This document shows positions 1 to 8,575 of a DNA stretch of 64,000 bases, piece by piece. Position 1 is the stretch's first letter, and every line of letters starts with the position of its first letter. Location of the stretch: the NCBI GenBank assembly GCA_030431255.1, contig JAUIJL010000022.1:62001-126000 (forward strand), given 5' to 3'. The notes under the pieces were generated by a model. The model saw nothing but the letters and a program-made list of their open reading frames with translations, did no database searches and was not told the DNA's origin. The position numbers and the translations under genes were made by a program. This DNA is from Thermoanaerobaculia bacterium (GTDB taxonomy: Bacteria > Acidobacteriota > Thermoanaerobaculia > Multivoradales > J023).

Positions 1-1260
1 GTGATCCACGGTCTCCGCGGCCAGCTGCTCGGGAGACATATACGACAAGGTTCCGATCACCATGCCGGCCGCGGTCAGCGCCGGCTGAGAGCCGGTATCC
101 CTGAGCTTCGCCAGCCCGAAATCGAGCAATTTGATGCGCTCCTGGCCGACTTCTCCGGAAACCATCATGTTGTCCGGCTTGAGGTCCCGATGGATGATGC
201 CTTTTTGATGGGCGCAGTGGACCCCTGAAAGAATTTGCTCAGCCCATCCGGCGAGCCGCCGGGGCTCGATCGGCGCTTCCTGATCGAGAATCGCCCGCAA
301 GGTGCGCCCTTGCACGTATTCCATGGCCATGTAGGCGCCCTGACGCCCCAGGCTGCCGGACCCCAGCACCTGGGTCACGCTCGGATGGTCGATTTCTTGA
401 CCCACTCGCGTCTCATTGGCGAATCGTCCCAGGGAGATATGATCACCTCCGGTCAGAATCTTGACCGCCACCGTGTTGCGGGTAGTTTGGTCGACGGCAC
501 GATAAACCGCCCCCATCCCCCCGCGACCGAGCTTCTGCTCCAAGAGGTAACGACCGTCGACCAATCGGTCGATCAAAATCGTCGGCTCGAGCTCGGTGTC
601 GTCCTCGGTGCAGAAGAAGACCTCCCGACCGAAACACCGGTGGCAAGCCGGGCACTCCTTCAACCAATTCCCTTGCCCCTGCTCCGTGCGCAATTTGAGC
701 TTCAGAGCCTCGACTCTTTCGGAATAGCAGGTGGCCATGCGATCACACAGGCTCATCAGCAAATCCCGCTGAACCGCGGTCAAATTGCCTTCCCGCCGGC
801 CGACCAAGAGCAGGCCGACGAGGCGTCTACCCGCCTTATGGGAGCATATAGGCACCACCCACTCCGCGCCCCAGCTGCGCAGCCATTGGCGCTCGTCGAC
901 GGAGAGGTCTCGCAGCCCTCCCAGGCTTTGGGGCTCCGACCACTTCCTACCCATCTCAGGCATTCGGAAGCCATCGGGCAGCAGGGTCGGCGGAGACAGC
1001 GGGTGTTGTGACGACCAGCTGAGACGAAGACGCTCGGACCGGCGAACAAAGAGATGTAGGACCGTGGGATCCAGGGCGCCGAGAAGACCCGCTCCGAAGC
1101 TCTTGCACAGATCCTCGATGCTGTGGCAGTTCTGGAGGTCGTCGAGAAGGTCGAGCAGCACGCGCTCTTGTTTGTGATCTTCGGGGTGGAATAGACGCAG
1201 CATCAGATCGCTGATTCTGCCGCGACGCCCTCCTGCCGCCTCCGATGGCTCGCCGGGCAT
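1..1260 (-). CDS. Ser/Thr protein kinase with N-terminal GAF-like region (3' end outside window)
   Basis: The first 420 residues read open from ATG at 1260 to the left edge, so the C-terminus is missing. Residues about 35-175 look like a GAF sensor domain. Residues 203-218 hold a CPACHRC...FFC zinc-knuckle-like segment of the kind seen in Acidobacteriota kinases. A Hanks-type kinase domain follows: glycine loop GRGGMGAV (245-252), VAVK lysine near 267, HRDLKPDN from 357, DFG from 380 and activation-segment GTLSYMSPEQL from 403. All catalytic motifs are present, so it should phosphorylate Ser/Thr on partner proteins. It is the third gene of a minus-strand run and starts 2 nt after the stop of the SRPBCC gene (TGATCATG), implying coupled translation. 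The ligand of the GAF region is unknown. Confidence 0.9.
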   Translation of the reverse strand, partial: MPGEPSEAAGGRRGRISDLMLRLFHPEDHKQERVLLDLLDDLQNCHSIEDLCKSFGAGLLGALDPTVLHLFVRRSERLRLSWSSQHPLSPPTLLPDGFRMPEMGRKWSEPQSLGGLRDLSVDERQWLRSWGAEWVVPICSHKAGRRLVGLLLVGRREGNLTAVQRDLLMSLCDRMATCYSERVEALKLKLRTEQGQGNWLKECPACHRCFGREVFFCTEDDTELEPTILIDRLVDGRYLLEQKLGRGGMGAVYRAVDQTTRNTVAVKILTGGDHISLGRFANETRVGQEIDHPSVTQVLGSGSLGRQGAYMAMEYVQGRTLRAILDQEAPIEPRRLAGWAEQILSGVHCAHQKGIIHRDLKPDNMMVSGEVGQERIKLLDFGLAKLRDTGSQPALTAAGMVIGTLSYMSPEQLAAETVDH

Positions 1261-1262
1261 GA

Positions 1263-1703
1263 TCACGCCATCCGTTCTGCGATTTTCTTGAGGTCCTTCA
1301 GCTGGTTCTCGAAGGTGAGCCGAACCAACATGCTACGACCCGTCAGCCGGACGAAGAAGCTCCCTGGGCCCTCGTAAACCAGCTGAAGACGCACCTCGGT
1401 CCCTTTCGGTTTCTTGTTGAGATACCAGACACAGGTCCCCTGACTGAAACCACCTCGGTGGGTCATGCTCAGGGTGCGCTCTTCAGTATAGAGATCGATC
1501 ACCGGAAAGTAGCTGCCGGCGCTCTGCCCGGGTTTGAGCACCATCTCGAGCTGGGTCCCCTCCCGGGGCGCGCGTCCTTCCTTGTATTGCACCGCCTCGC
1601 AGTCACGCCACCACTTCGGCCACGACACGGGATTGCCCAGCAAGCTCCAGACCACTTCCGGTGAAGCCAAGATCAATTTCGAGAGATTTAGCTCGATGCC
1701 CAT
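1263..1703 (-). CDS. SRPBCC (START-like/polyketide cyclase fold) family protein
   Basis: A 146-residue protein with the SRPBCC pattern: an N-terminal strand followed by SPEVVWSLLGNP, a central hydrophobic-aromatic stretch and a C-terminal helix (VRLTFENQLKDLKKIAE). The fold forms a deep ligand pocket; members bind or modify lipids and aromatics or act as cyclase-like enzymes. The ligand cannot be predicted here. There is no signal peptide, so it is probably cytosolic. It ends 2 nt before the kinase start and is likely co-transcribed with it. Confidence 0.75.
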   Translation of the reverse strand: MGIELNLSKLILASPEVVWSLLGNPVSWPKWWRDCEAVQYKEGRAPREGTQLEMVLKPGQSAGSYFPVIDLYTEERTLSMTHRGGFSQGTCVWYLNKKPKGTEVRLQLVYEGPGSFFVRLTGRSMLVRLTFENQLKDLKKIAERMA

Positions 1704-1753
1704 CGAGGGCCCCCTTTATTCATGGCACCGGGTCTTCATATGCTTCTCGGTCT

Positions 1754-2170
1754 TCACGGCACAAGGTAAACGCTGGCGCGAATTTGTAATCGGATCCGCG
1801 GCTCGAAGCCACTGCCGAATAGGGTGAACGCGCTATTCGATGCCAAGACCGGCAAAACGATCCACCCATCGAAGCTGTCCCCCGCGCCGTAGGGAGGAAC
1901 CACGGGTTCGATTTCGGCCAATTTGACCCAATGTTCCTCCTCCGGATCAAAGGACGCACGGAGCTCCGCATAGGCTCGATCGAGGTCCAACACCCGCTTG
2001 GCCGACGGAGCCCACAGGGAGAACACGAATCGAGCTTCGTCAAAGCTGCCGGTGTCGATGGTCGAGCGGTCTTGATGGCGAAGGGGAAATTGGAAAGTGC
2101 CCGCGCTGTCCGTGGCGAAGATCTCCGTCGTGGCGTCGAAGATGATCTGGCGCGGCTGCTGTTCTGTCAT
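1754..2170 (-). CDS. hypothetical protein, 138 aa
   Basis: No family recognised. The protein is soluble-looking, acidic and rich in aromatics (FVFSLWAPS, WVKLAEIEP, FDGWIVLPV), compatible with a small beta-rich fold. The C-terminus ends in alternating hydrophobics (RIRLQIRASVYLVP). It heads the minus-strand run leading to the SRPBCC and kinase genes, 50 nt upstream of the former. The reading frame is supported by natural amino-acid composition, unlike overlapping frames. Confidence 0.6.
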   Translation of the reverse strand: MTEQQPRQIIFDATTEIFATDSAGTFQFPLRHQDRSTIDTGSFDEARFVFSLWAPSAKRVLDLDRAYAELRASFDPEEEHWVKLAEIEPVVPPYGAGDSFDGWIVLPVLASNSAFTLFGSGFEPRIRLQIRASVYLVP

Positions 2171-2441
2171 CTTGAATTGGGCTCCTCAGGCTATGGCGAG
2201 ACTCTATCACCCCGGGCTGTGCCCAACATCCATGCGGCAATGCTCAGCGGAATTGCACCGATATCCATCGGGGACAGCTCAAGGCAGCAAGCGGATCGAT
2301 TCCTCGACCGACGGGGGACACCACAAACCTTGACAGCCGGAGCCGGGAGCGGTTCAATCTAAGGCAAGTCGTTTCGAGAAACCTCTTTCTGAGAACCTCG
2401 TTGCCTTCCGAACCTGCCGGACTCACCGATGAGAGGAACTT

Positions 2442-2756
2442 ATGCCCAAGTCGCGACTGCGCTCCTACCTGATCTTCACCGGAACCGGACCGATCCTAGC
2501 GATTTCGACCTATCCCAAGCTCACGGACGAACGGCTGCTGCAAAAGCTCCGCTATAAGGGCATCGATAAATTCATGGCCTATCAGGTCGATCTGGACGTG
2601 GTCGCCGAGCGCTACAGCCAAACCTACCCGGACATCGTCAAAGACTTGGAAAGCCCCGGCCTGGAGGATCTTCGCGTCCTGGATTTCAACGGCCATCAGA
2701 TCATGTCGAATTTCTCCCTCGACTCCCTCGGAGATCCCATCAAATTCGGCGGTTGA
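2442..2756 (+). CDS. small hypothetical protein, 104 aa
   Basis: The ATG at 2442 is preceded by GAGAGGA, a good ribosome-binding site. The protein has an N-terminal beta segment (LRSYLIFTGTGPILAISTYP) and a helical middle (DVVAERYSQTYPDIVKDLES), with no membrane segment or signal. The mixed alpha/beta pattern suggests a small soluble domain. No family is recognised; it diverges from the 1-2.2 kb minus-strand genes. Confidence 0.65.
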   Translation: MPKSRLRSYLIFTGTGPILAISTYPKLTDERLLQKLRYKGIDKFMAYQVDLDVVAERYSQTYPDIVKDLESPGLEDLRVLDFNGHQIMSNFSLDSLGDPIKFGG

Positions 2757-2931
2757 TCGCGGCCGGCTCAAGTGTGAGGCCTGAGTTGGTTCCATCTAAC
2801 GCCTTTCTTTCCAGGCTCGTGCGGTGAGGCTGCCGCCGGCAATCTTTATCGTTTCCCCCTATTTTGCTTGATCCGAGGCCGGTGTTCGGAGATGATCAGG
2901 GACGATACCCGCCGCGAGCGAGCTCTCTACG

Positions 2932-3429
2932 ATGTCGAATGATAATTTTCCGCCGTTCCACCTGACCCCCGCACCGGAGCACCTGCGTTTTCAATACGCA
3001 GAAATCGAAAGTCTCGAGCTCCGGGCTCGCTTCTTGGCAACGTGTCGTGGGCGCCATCTCTTGCTCGCAACCAAAGAAGACGGTTGGGACGAATTCATCG
3101 AGAAGACCGTCTTCCCTATGCTGCCGAACCGCAGCGCTCTCTGGTGGAGCGGTCTGGAATCCGGCCAGCTGCCGCCGGTGATGAGCCAGGCTATCGAAGC
3201 GATGGGCATTCTTCCCCTGGCCGACAGTCCCGCTTGGAAGCTACCGGTGCTTCTGCGTTTCGGCCCGAGCAACTGCTCCGGCATGAGCCTCCACACCTGG
3301 CTGCGGCCGATCAAGGAAGGCCAAGAGGTCGATCGAGGACTGACCTCCGTTCTCAACGAGATCATCAAGTATTGGTCCAACCGCGAGGCCATTCGCGGCG
3401 AGGCCCAGGTCATCGGTTCCCGCAGATAA
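2932..3429 (+). CDS. hypothetical protein, 165 aa
   Basis: A soluble protein without signal or membrane segments. It is rich in Trp and Leu (WDEFIEKTVFPMLPNRSALWWSG, SLHTWLRPIKEG, IIKYWSN), suggesting a helical fold. No motif is recognised. It lies 18 nt upstream of a lipoprotein gene and may share its transcript. The ATG lacks a strong Shine-Dalgarno sequence, so the start is less sure than the frame. Confidence 0.6.
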   Translation: MSNDNFPPFHLTPAPEHLRFQYAEIESLELRARFLATCRGRHLLLATKEDGWDEFIEKTVFPMLPNRSALWWSGLESGQLPPVMSQAIEAMGILPLADSPAWKLPVLLRFGPSNCSGMSLHTWLRPIKEGQEVDRGLTSVLNEIIKYWSNREAIRGEAQVIGSRR

Positions 3430-3447
3430 CGGCATCCGCCACAGGCC

Positions 3448-4005
3448 ATGACAACTATCCGACCGACGGCTCTTCTCGGCGCCTTGGTTGCCGCTTCCTT
3501 GTTGTGGGCGGGTTGCATGGGGCAACCCGAGCCCGACGGTTCTTCCCTTTCCTTCTTGCAAAATCGCGAACGCTGGCAAGCCACAAAGATCACGGTCACG
3601 GTCACGGAGACCAGCGGGCACATCAGCCCTTCGCCCGCCGGCTCCAACGCCAAGGAGCGCGACCGCTCGGAAAAAGCCGTGTCGATTGTGGCGACCCATG
3701 AGACGACCGGAGAGAGCCTCACTTTCTTGGTGCTGGCTCCCGAGCTCGAAGGCACCCACCCGATCAAAGTCTTCGGTAATTTGGCGGACCATGACAGCGC
3801 CGCGGGCCGCGAGCGGCTGGTCCCGGTATCCAACGCCTGCACCCCCGGCGACCGCTCCCTGACCACCGGCTCCCTCAGCTTCGAGCACCACGATCCGACC
3901 ACCAGGACCCTCAGCGGTAGCTTCATCTCCAACGTGTGTCGGGTCGACGATGCAGACCGCGTCTGGACGCTGGCCGATGGAAAATTCCGCGACCTGACCT
4001 ATTAG
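3448..4005 (+). CDS. putative secreted lipoprotein, 185 aa
   Basis: The N-terminus is a lipoprotein signal: a short basic start, a hydrophobic core (LLGALVAASLLWAG) and a cysteine in an LWAGC lipobox near residue 25. The mature part is polar, with a threonine-rich segment (TKITVTVTET) that looks like a beta domain. It should be anchored in the inner or outer membrane facing the periplasm. No family recognised. It ends 17 nt before the phosphofructokinase start. Confidence 0.7.
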   Translation: MTTIRPTALLGALVAASLLWAGCMGQPEPDGSSLSFLQNRERWQATKITVTVTETSGHISPSPAGSNAKERDRSEKAVSIVATHETTGESLTFLVLAPELEGTHPIKVFGNLADHDSAAGRERLVPVSNACTPGDRSLTTGSLSFEHHDPTTRTLSGSFISNVCRVDDADRVWTLADGKFRDLTY

Positions 4006-4022
4006 ACACCTTCGCGAGCACC

Positions 4023-5348
4023 ATGGAATTACCCAGCCCCCAAGCATTGGAGATCGAAAAACTCGGCGGCTGCACGGTGCCCTCTCCGCTGTCCAGCCGT
4101 CGTGAGCGCTTTCGAGACGACCAAGATCGCATCCTGGTCGCCTCCCGCGTCTCTCAGCTGGAACCCTTCAGCGATCCCAACACGGTTCCGTCGTTCGAGG
4201 CGGCGGGAGCTCGCCGCAAGATCTTTTTTCGACCCGCTGAAATCGCCTGCGGCATCGTGTCTTGTGGCGGCTTGTGCCCTGGCATCAACAACGTCATCCG
4301 TTCCGTGGTGCTGACCCTGATCCACCGCTACGGGGTGCCACGCATCTATGGATTTCGCTACGGTTATGCCGGTTTGGCGGGCGATCCGGAAGCCGGCCCT
4401 CCCATCGAGCTCACCGCGTCGTTGGTGGAGCCCATTCACCGCCTAGGAGGCAGCTTCCTCGGCTCCTCCCGCGGCCCCCAGGACTCGGCGACGATGGCCG
4501 AGAACCTGGAGCGCTTGGGGATCCGCATCCTCTTTACCATCGGCGGCGACGGAACCCTTCGAGGCGCCGCGGCGCTCGCCGGCGAGATCGCTCGGCGCGG
4601 TGGTCGGATCTCGGTCATCGGCATTCCCAAAACCATCGACAACGATATTCACTTGGTGGAGCGAAGCTTCGGCTTTGCCACCGCCGTGGAAGAGGCGCGA
4701 CAAGCCATCGTCGGCGCCCATGCCGAGGCCCGCGGCGCCCTCAATGGGGTCGGCCTGGTGAAATTGATGGGTCGGCATTCCGGGTTCATCACCGCCCACG
4801 CCAGCCTCTCCAACAGTGACGTGAATTTTTGCTTGGTGCCCGAGGTGCCCTTCTCGCTGCACGGCGAGCGTGGGTTCCTGCGCGCTTTGGAGGCACGCCT
4901 CAGGCTGCGTCGGCACGCGGTGATCGTGGTCGCCGAGGGGGTGGGTCAGGATCTCATGGAAACCGCCGAAGGCCCGAGCACCGACGCTTCGGGGAATGTG
5001 CGGCTGATGGACGTCGGGCCGTTCTTGAAATCCCAAATCCGCGAATATCTGTCGCGCCGCGGCTTGGCCCACACGGTCAAATACATCGATCCCAGCTACA
5101 TCGTACGCAGCTTGCCCGCCAATTCCGTGGACGCGGAATATTGCTTGGTGCTGGGCCAACACGCGGTCCACGCGGGCATGGCCGGTCGCACGTCCATGGT
5201 GGTGGGGTATTGGAACCGCCACTTCACCCATGTGCCGATTGCCCTCGCCACCTCGCAGCGCAAAGAAATCGACCCCCAAGGCACCATTTGGCCTCGGGTG
5301 CTGGAAGCCACCGGCCAACCCGCTTCGATGACGGAAACCCAAGTCTGA
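4023..5348 (+). CDS. pfkA: 6-phosphofructokinase
   Basis: This protein phosphorylates fructose 6-phosphate in glycolysis. GGDGT (174-178), PKTIDND (202-208, catalytic Asp 206) and MGRHSGF are all present. The Gly in GGDG together with the Lys in PKTIDND is the combination of the plant/trypanosome-like ATP-dependent clade; PPi enzymes normally carry GGDD. The roughly 80-residue N-terminal extension also fits that clade. I chose ATG 4023 (441 aa) because the frame's upstream extension overlaps the lipoprotein gene and looks non-coding. Two GAPDH genes follow after 46 nt, so it is probably part of a glycolytic operon. ATP versus PPi use is inferred from motifs only. Confidence 0.9.
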   Translation: MELPSPQALEIEKLGGCTVPSPLSSRRERFRDDQDRILVASRVSQLEPFSDPNTVPSFEAAGARRKIFFRPAEIACGIVSCGGLCPGINNVIRSVVLTLIHRYGVPRIYGFRYGYAGLAGDPEAGPPIELTASLVEPIHRLGGSFLGSSRGPQDSATMAENLERLGIRILFTIGGDGTLRGAAALAGEIARRGGRISVIGIPKTIDNDIHLVERSFGFATAVEEARQAIVGAHAEARGALNGVGLVKLMGRHSGFITAHASLSNSDVNFCLVPEVPFSLHGERGFLRALEARLRLRRHAVIVVAEGVGQDLMETAEGPSTDASGNVRLMDVGPFLKSQIREYLSRRGLAHTVKYIDPSYIVRSLPANSVDAEYCLVLGQHAVHAGMAGRTSMVVGYWNRHFTHVPIALATSQRKEIDPQGTIWPRVLEATGQPASMTETQV

Positions 5349-5394
5349 TCACCAACCATGCCCGGACGAAGCACGAACGGGCGAGGAGGAACGA

Positions 5395-6411
5395 ATGACG
5401 ATCAACGTAGGATTGATGGGCTTCGGAAGGATCGGCCGCGATCTCTTCCGCTTGCTCTACGCCCGGGACGACATCCGGGTCGCGGCGGTCAACGACATCG
5501 CGGACCCGAAGGGTCTGGAGTATCTGCTGAAATTCGACACGATCCAGGGCCGCTTTCCCACTGAGGTGAGTGTTCATGGAGAGAATATTTACGTCGACGG
5601 CCGACAGATTCCCCTGCTTTCACTTCAGCGCGACCAAGACGTCAACTGGGGCGCCATGGGCATCGATGTGGTGATCGAGGCCACCGGCCGACCGGTCCCC
5701 AGGAAACAGGTGGAGCGCCATCTCGAGAACGGTGCGCATCGGGTGATTTTATGCGTGCCACCGGAAGAGCCGCCGGACATCACCGTGGTCATGGGGGTCA
5801 ACGACGACCAGATCCAGCCCGAGCATCGCATCGTGTCGAACGCCTCCTGCACCGCCCACGCGGTGGGGCCGATCATCAAGATCCTGCACAACGCCTTCGG
5901 CATCGAGCGAGCCTTCTTGTCGACGGTGCACGCTTATACCAACCAACAGCGCTTGGCGGACGTGCCGTCCGAGGATAAACGCCGCGGGCGCGCGGCGGCC
6001 GAGAACATCATTCCCCAAGCCACCAGCACCGCCGAGGTGATCATGGATCTGGTCCCGGAGCTCGCGGGCCGGGTACAAGGCATGGCCATGAACGTGCCCG
6101 TACCCAACGGCTCTTTGGTCGATCTGGTGTGCTGGCACCAAAAACCCGTGTCCGCCGAAGCGGTCAACGAAGTCGTTCGCACCGCGGCGGCTGGCAGCTA
6201 TCGCGCCTTCCTCGACTACGAGGACGACCCGATCGTCTCCAGTGACATCCTGCGATCCCCGTATTCCGGCACGTTCGACGCCCTCGGCACGATGGTCTTG
6301 GGCGACAAGGTCTCAAAGACCCTCACTTGGTTCGACAACAGCTGGGGCTATACCAACCGCGTGGTGGATCTCATTCAACGTTTCGCTGAGCTGGAAAAGG
6401 GGGCGGCCTGA
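5395..6411 (+). CDS. gap: glyceraldehyde-3-phosphate dehydrogenase paralog 1 (divergent active-site context)
   Basis: A full-length GAPDH (338 aa) with Rossmann motif GFGRIG, catalytic Cys152 and STVHAYTNQQR supplying the active-site His. The cysteine context is NASCTAHAVGP rather than the near-universal ASCTTNCLAP found in the next gene, so the two paralogs are probably not equivalent. Loop LADVP and C-terminal WFDNSWGYTNR are conserved. It may prefer another cofactor or direction, or another aldehyde as in erythrose-4-phosphate dehydrogenases; this is undecided. Its TGA overlaps the next ATG by 1 nt, so the two are co-translated. Confidence 0.9.
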   Translation: MTINVGLMGFGRIGRDLFRLLYARDDIRVAAVNDIADPKGLEYLLKFDTIQGRFPTEVSVHGENIYVDGRQIPLLSLQRDQDVNWGAMGIDVVIEATGRPVPRKQVERHLENGAHRVILCVPPEEPPDITVVMGVNDDQIQPEHRIVSNASCTAHAVGPIIKILHNAFGIERAFLSTVHAYTNQQRLADVPSEDKRRGRAAAENIIPQATSTAEVIMDLVPELAGRVQGMAMNVPVPNGSLVDLVCWHQKPVSAEAVNEVVRTAAAGSYRAFLDYEDDPIVSSDILRSPYSGTFDALGTMVLGDKVSKTLTWFDNSWGYTNRVVDLIQRFAELEKGAA

Positions 6412-7406
6412 TGATCCGCGTAGGTATCAATGGATTCGGCCGCATCGGCCGCAGCGTATTCCGAATTCTCTCCGACCGTGCCGACGTGCAGGTGGTGTTG
6501 ATCAACGACCTCTTCGACAACGACCAGCTGGCGTACCTGCTCAGGTTCGACACGGTCATGGGCCGGTTCGACAAAGAGGTCACCACCGACGACAGCTCGA
6601 TGCGTGTCGGCGAGGAGCGCATCGAGATGACCGCCCACCGAGACCCGGCGGATATTCCCTGGGGCGAGCACAAAGTGGATGTGGTCATCGAGTCTACGGG
6701 TGTCTTTCGTCACCGAGCGCCGCTCGAAAAGCACCTCGCCGCCGGCGCGGGAAAGGTGATCCTCACGGTGCCGTCCAAGGAGGAGATCGACGCCACGATT
6801 GTTCTCGGGGTCAACGACGATCAGCTCAAAGCCGAGCATCGAATCGTCTCCAACGCCTCGTGCACCACCAATTGCCTGGCACCTCTGGCCAAAGTGCTCG
6901 ACGACACTTTCGGCATCGAGGAGGGGTTCATCACCACGGTGCACGCCTACACCAACGATCAGCGCTTGGCGGACGTGCCTCACCGAGACCTTCGCCGCAG
7001 CCGGGCGGCTGCGGAGAACATTATTCCCACCACCACCGGCGCCGCCCGAGCAGTGGGCAAGGTGCTGCCCCAGCTGCAAGGCAAGCTCGACGGTTGCGCC
7101 ATGCGCGTGCCCGTGCCCGACGGCTCCATCGTGGACTTGGTCTGCCGACTGCGCAAGAGCCCGAGCCGCGAGGAGATCAACCAGGCGGTAAAGGAAGCCG
7201 CCGCCGGAAGCATGAAACGGATCCTCGAATACTCCGCCGAGCCCCTGGTCTCCAGCGACATCATCGGCAATCCCCACTCGTCGATCTTCGACTCCCTTTC
7301 GACCCTCACCGAAGGGGGTGGATACGTCAAGGTGGTGTCTTGGTACGACAACGAGTGGGGTTATTCCAATCGGGTGGTGGATCTCCTGGAGCGAATCGCC
7401 TCGTAG
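6411..7406 (+). CDS. gap: glyceraldehyde-3-phosphate dehydrogenase paralog 2 (canonical)
   Basis: Canonical type I GAPDH, 331 aa: GINGFGRIG at the N-terminus, catalytic Cys151 in ASCTTNCLAP, TTVHAYTNDQR, and C-terminal SWYDNEWGYSNR. It oxidises glyceraldehyde 3-phosphate to 1,3-bisphosphoglycerate. The INDLFD segment after the second strand suggests NAD specificity. It is the last gene of the pfk-gap-gap block and is followed by a strong hairpin. It shares many segments with paralog 1, so the pair probably arose by duplication but has diverged considerably. Confidence 0.95.
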   Translation: MIRVGINGFGRIGRSVFRILSDRADVQVVLINDLFDNDQLAYLLRFDTVMGRFDKEVTTDDSSMRVGEERIEMTAHRDPADIPWGEHKVDVVIESTGVFRHRAPLEKHLAAGAGKVILTVPSKEEIDATIVLGVNDDQLKAEHRIVSNASCTTNCLAPLAKVLDDTFGIEEGFITTVHAYTNDQRLADVPHRDLRRSRAAAENIIPTTTGAARAVGKVLPQLQGKLDGCAMRVPVPDGSIVDLVCRLRKSPSREEINQAVKEAAAGSMKRILEYSAEPLVSSDIIGNPHSSIFDSLSTLTEGGGYVKVVSWYDNEWGYSNRVVDLLERIAS

Positions 7407-7433
7407 TCGCTCTGCTCCATAGCCGCTCTGGTT

Positions 7434-7499
7434 CCGGCCCGCTTGGGGCCGGGCAATCTTCCCTATTCCCTTTCAGGCCCGGGAAAAATTCCCGGGCCT
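7434..7499 (+). terminator. two hairpins after the pfk-gap-gap block
   Basis: A 7-bp inverted repeat (7434-7440 with 7446-7452) is followed by a perfect 10-bp inverted repeat (AGGCCCGGGA at 7475-7484, TCCCGGGCCT at 7490-7499, 5-nt loop). No T-run follows, so termination by these hairpins alone is plausible but not textbook; they could instead protect the 3' end of the mRNA. Confidence 0.6.
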
Positions 7500-7807
7500 A
7501 GCTCAGCTTTGCGCCCTCCCACGCCTCACGGTCCCGCCCGCTCCCGCTTTTTCTCTCGTCCCCACGGTCACCCTAAGCTCTTGCCTTTACAGCCACTTAA
7601 CACGCCCTACCGTAAAAGCTCGCTGTTGTCTAGTCTTTTTTGGCGATCTCTCGAGTAACTCGGCACGATCCTTGCTCATCTAAGGAGACAGACGAGACCC
7701 GTTCTTCCCACATTTTATTTCTCCTCTGCCGACGACGTCTCGCCGACCGAGCCCCGAACGCCCAAAAGCGTTCCTCCTGATGAACCGTCTGGAAGGAGCC
7801 ATTAAAT
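7500..7807. other. intergenic region, leader of the molybdopterin-fold gene
   Basis: No convincing gene. The stretch is pyrimidine-rich with short C/T tracts. The last part carries GGAAGGAG (7791-7798), a ribosome-binding site for the ATG at 7808. A promoter for that gene should lie here but no clear -35/-10 pair stands out. Confidence 0.5.
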
Positions 7808-8419
7808 ATGCTGCCTCAAATTCTCGCTTCAACTGCGTTGCCTCTCTTCGAAAAAAACGCGATCGAAAAGAACGAGCTCGAAGAGACCGAGCTGGATCGC
7901 TCTGAAACCGATAAATCCAAATTCCTCGCCGAGCCGAGCTCCGAGCCCCGCGCTTTTCCCCACCGTCGCTGGCCCGTTCACTCCTCCTCCCCGATGAGCG
8001 ACCTCCAAAGCCGAGACTGGGAGCTGCGCATTTTCGGAGCGGTTTTCGACCCTCTGAGCATTCGCCTTCGAGATCTGCCCAGCCTGCCGGGAGCCGAAGC
8101 CTTCTCGGACGTCGGCGTGACGTCTTACAAACAAGGGGGACGTCGTTGGCAAGGAATCGATGTCCGCAGCTTGCTCAAGCTCGCGGGTGTCCAAAGCCGG
8201 GCGGATTGGCTGGTGGTCCACAGTGAAGGCGGATATAGCCGGGAAATCTCTCTGGATCATATCCTCGACAGCCCGGCCGTCCTAGCTTACCAAGCGGACG
8301 GGCGCCCGCTTTCCAAAAGCGAAGGCGGACCGTTGCGCATGGTCCTGCCTCATTTGAGCCCTTGGCTGAGCTCGAAGTGGGTCCGCGGCCTCGAGCTCAG
8401 GATTCACCCCGTCGACTGA
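7808..8419 (+). CDS. molybdopterin-binding oxidoreductase-fold protein, catalytic Cys not seen
   Basis: Residues about 70-203 match the sulfite-oxidase/YedY type molybdopterin domain: WELRIFGAVFDPLSIRLRDL, then WQGIDVRSLLKLAGV, VVHSEGGYSREISLDHIL and GGPLRMVLPH. In active family members a cysteine that ligates Mo lies just before the W(x)G(x)D segment. Here that stretch reads DVGVTSYKQGGRRWQG and has no Cys, and none is evident elsewhere in the protein. The N-terminal 60 residues are a charged, low-complexity Glu/Lys/Ser segment without an obvious signal peptide. It may be a cofactor carrier, a structural homolog or inactive. It stands alone between hairpins. Confidence 0.7.
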   Translation: MLPQILASTALPLFEKNAIEKNELEETELDRSETDKSKFLAEPSSEPRAFPHRRWPVHSSSPMSDLQSRDWELRIFGAVFDPLSIRLRDLPSLPGAEAFSDVGVTSYKQGGRRWQGIDVRSLLKLAGVQSRADWLVVHSEGGYSREISLDHILDSPAVLAYQADGRPLSKSEGGPLRMVLPHLSPWLSSKWVRGLELRIHPVD

Positions 8420-8438
8420 GCACAGGCTCGGCTGACTC

Positions 8439-8459
8439 GAAGCGCCCTCGGGGCGCTTC
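8439..8459 (+). terminator. hairpin downstream of the molybdopterin-fold gene
   Basis: A perfect 9-bp inverted repeat (GAAGCGCCC / GGGCGCTTC) with a 3-nt loop, 20 nt past the stop codon. No T-tract follows. It separates this gene from the antiporter operon. Confidence 0.6.
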
Positions 8460-8575
8460 ACCCCGCCTCGGCTGCGGCATCTGGATCCACACCCTCGAAT
8501 AGTGGCCGACACCTAGCCGAGCCCTGTTATCATCCCCGTATTGTCGACGAGCTTCGTCGGCGACACGGGGAGACT

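Noticed and set aside
4023..5348. PPi-dependent phosphofructokinase
   Set aside because: The motif is GGDGT, not GGDD; the ATP-type combination is present, though PPi use is not excluded by experiment.
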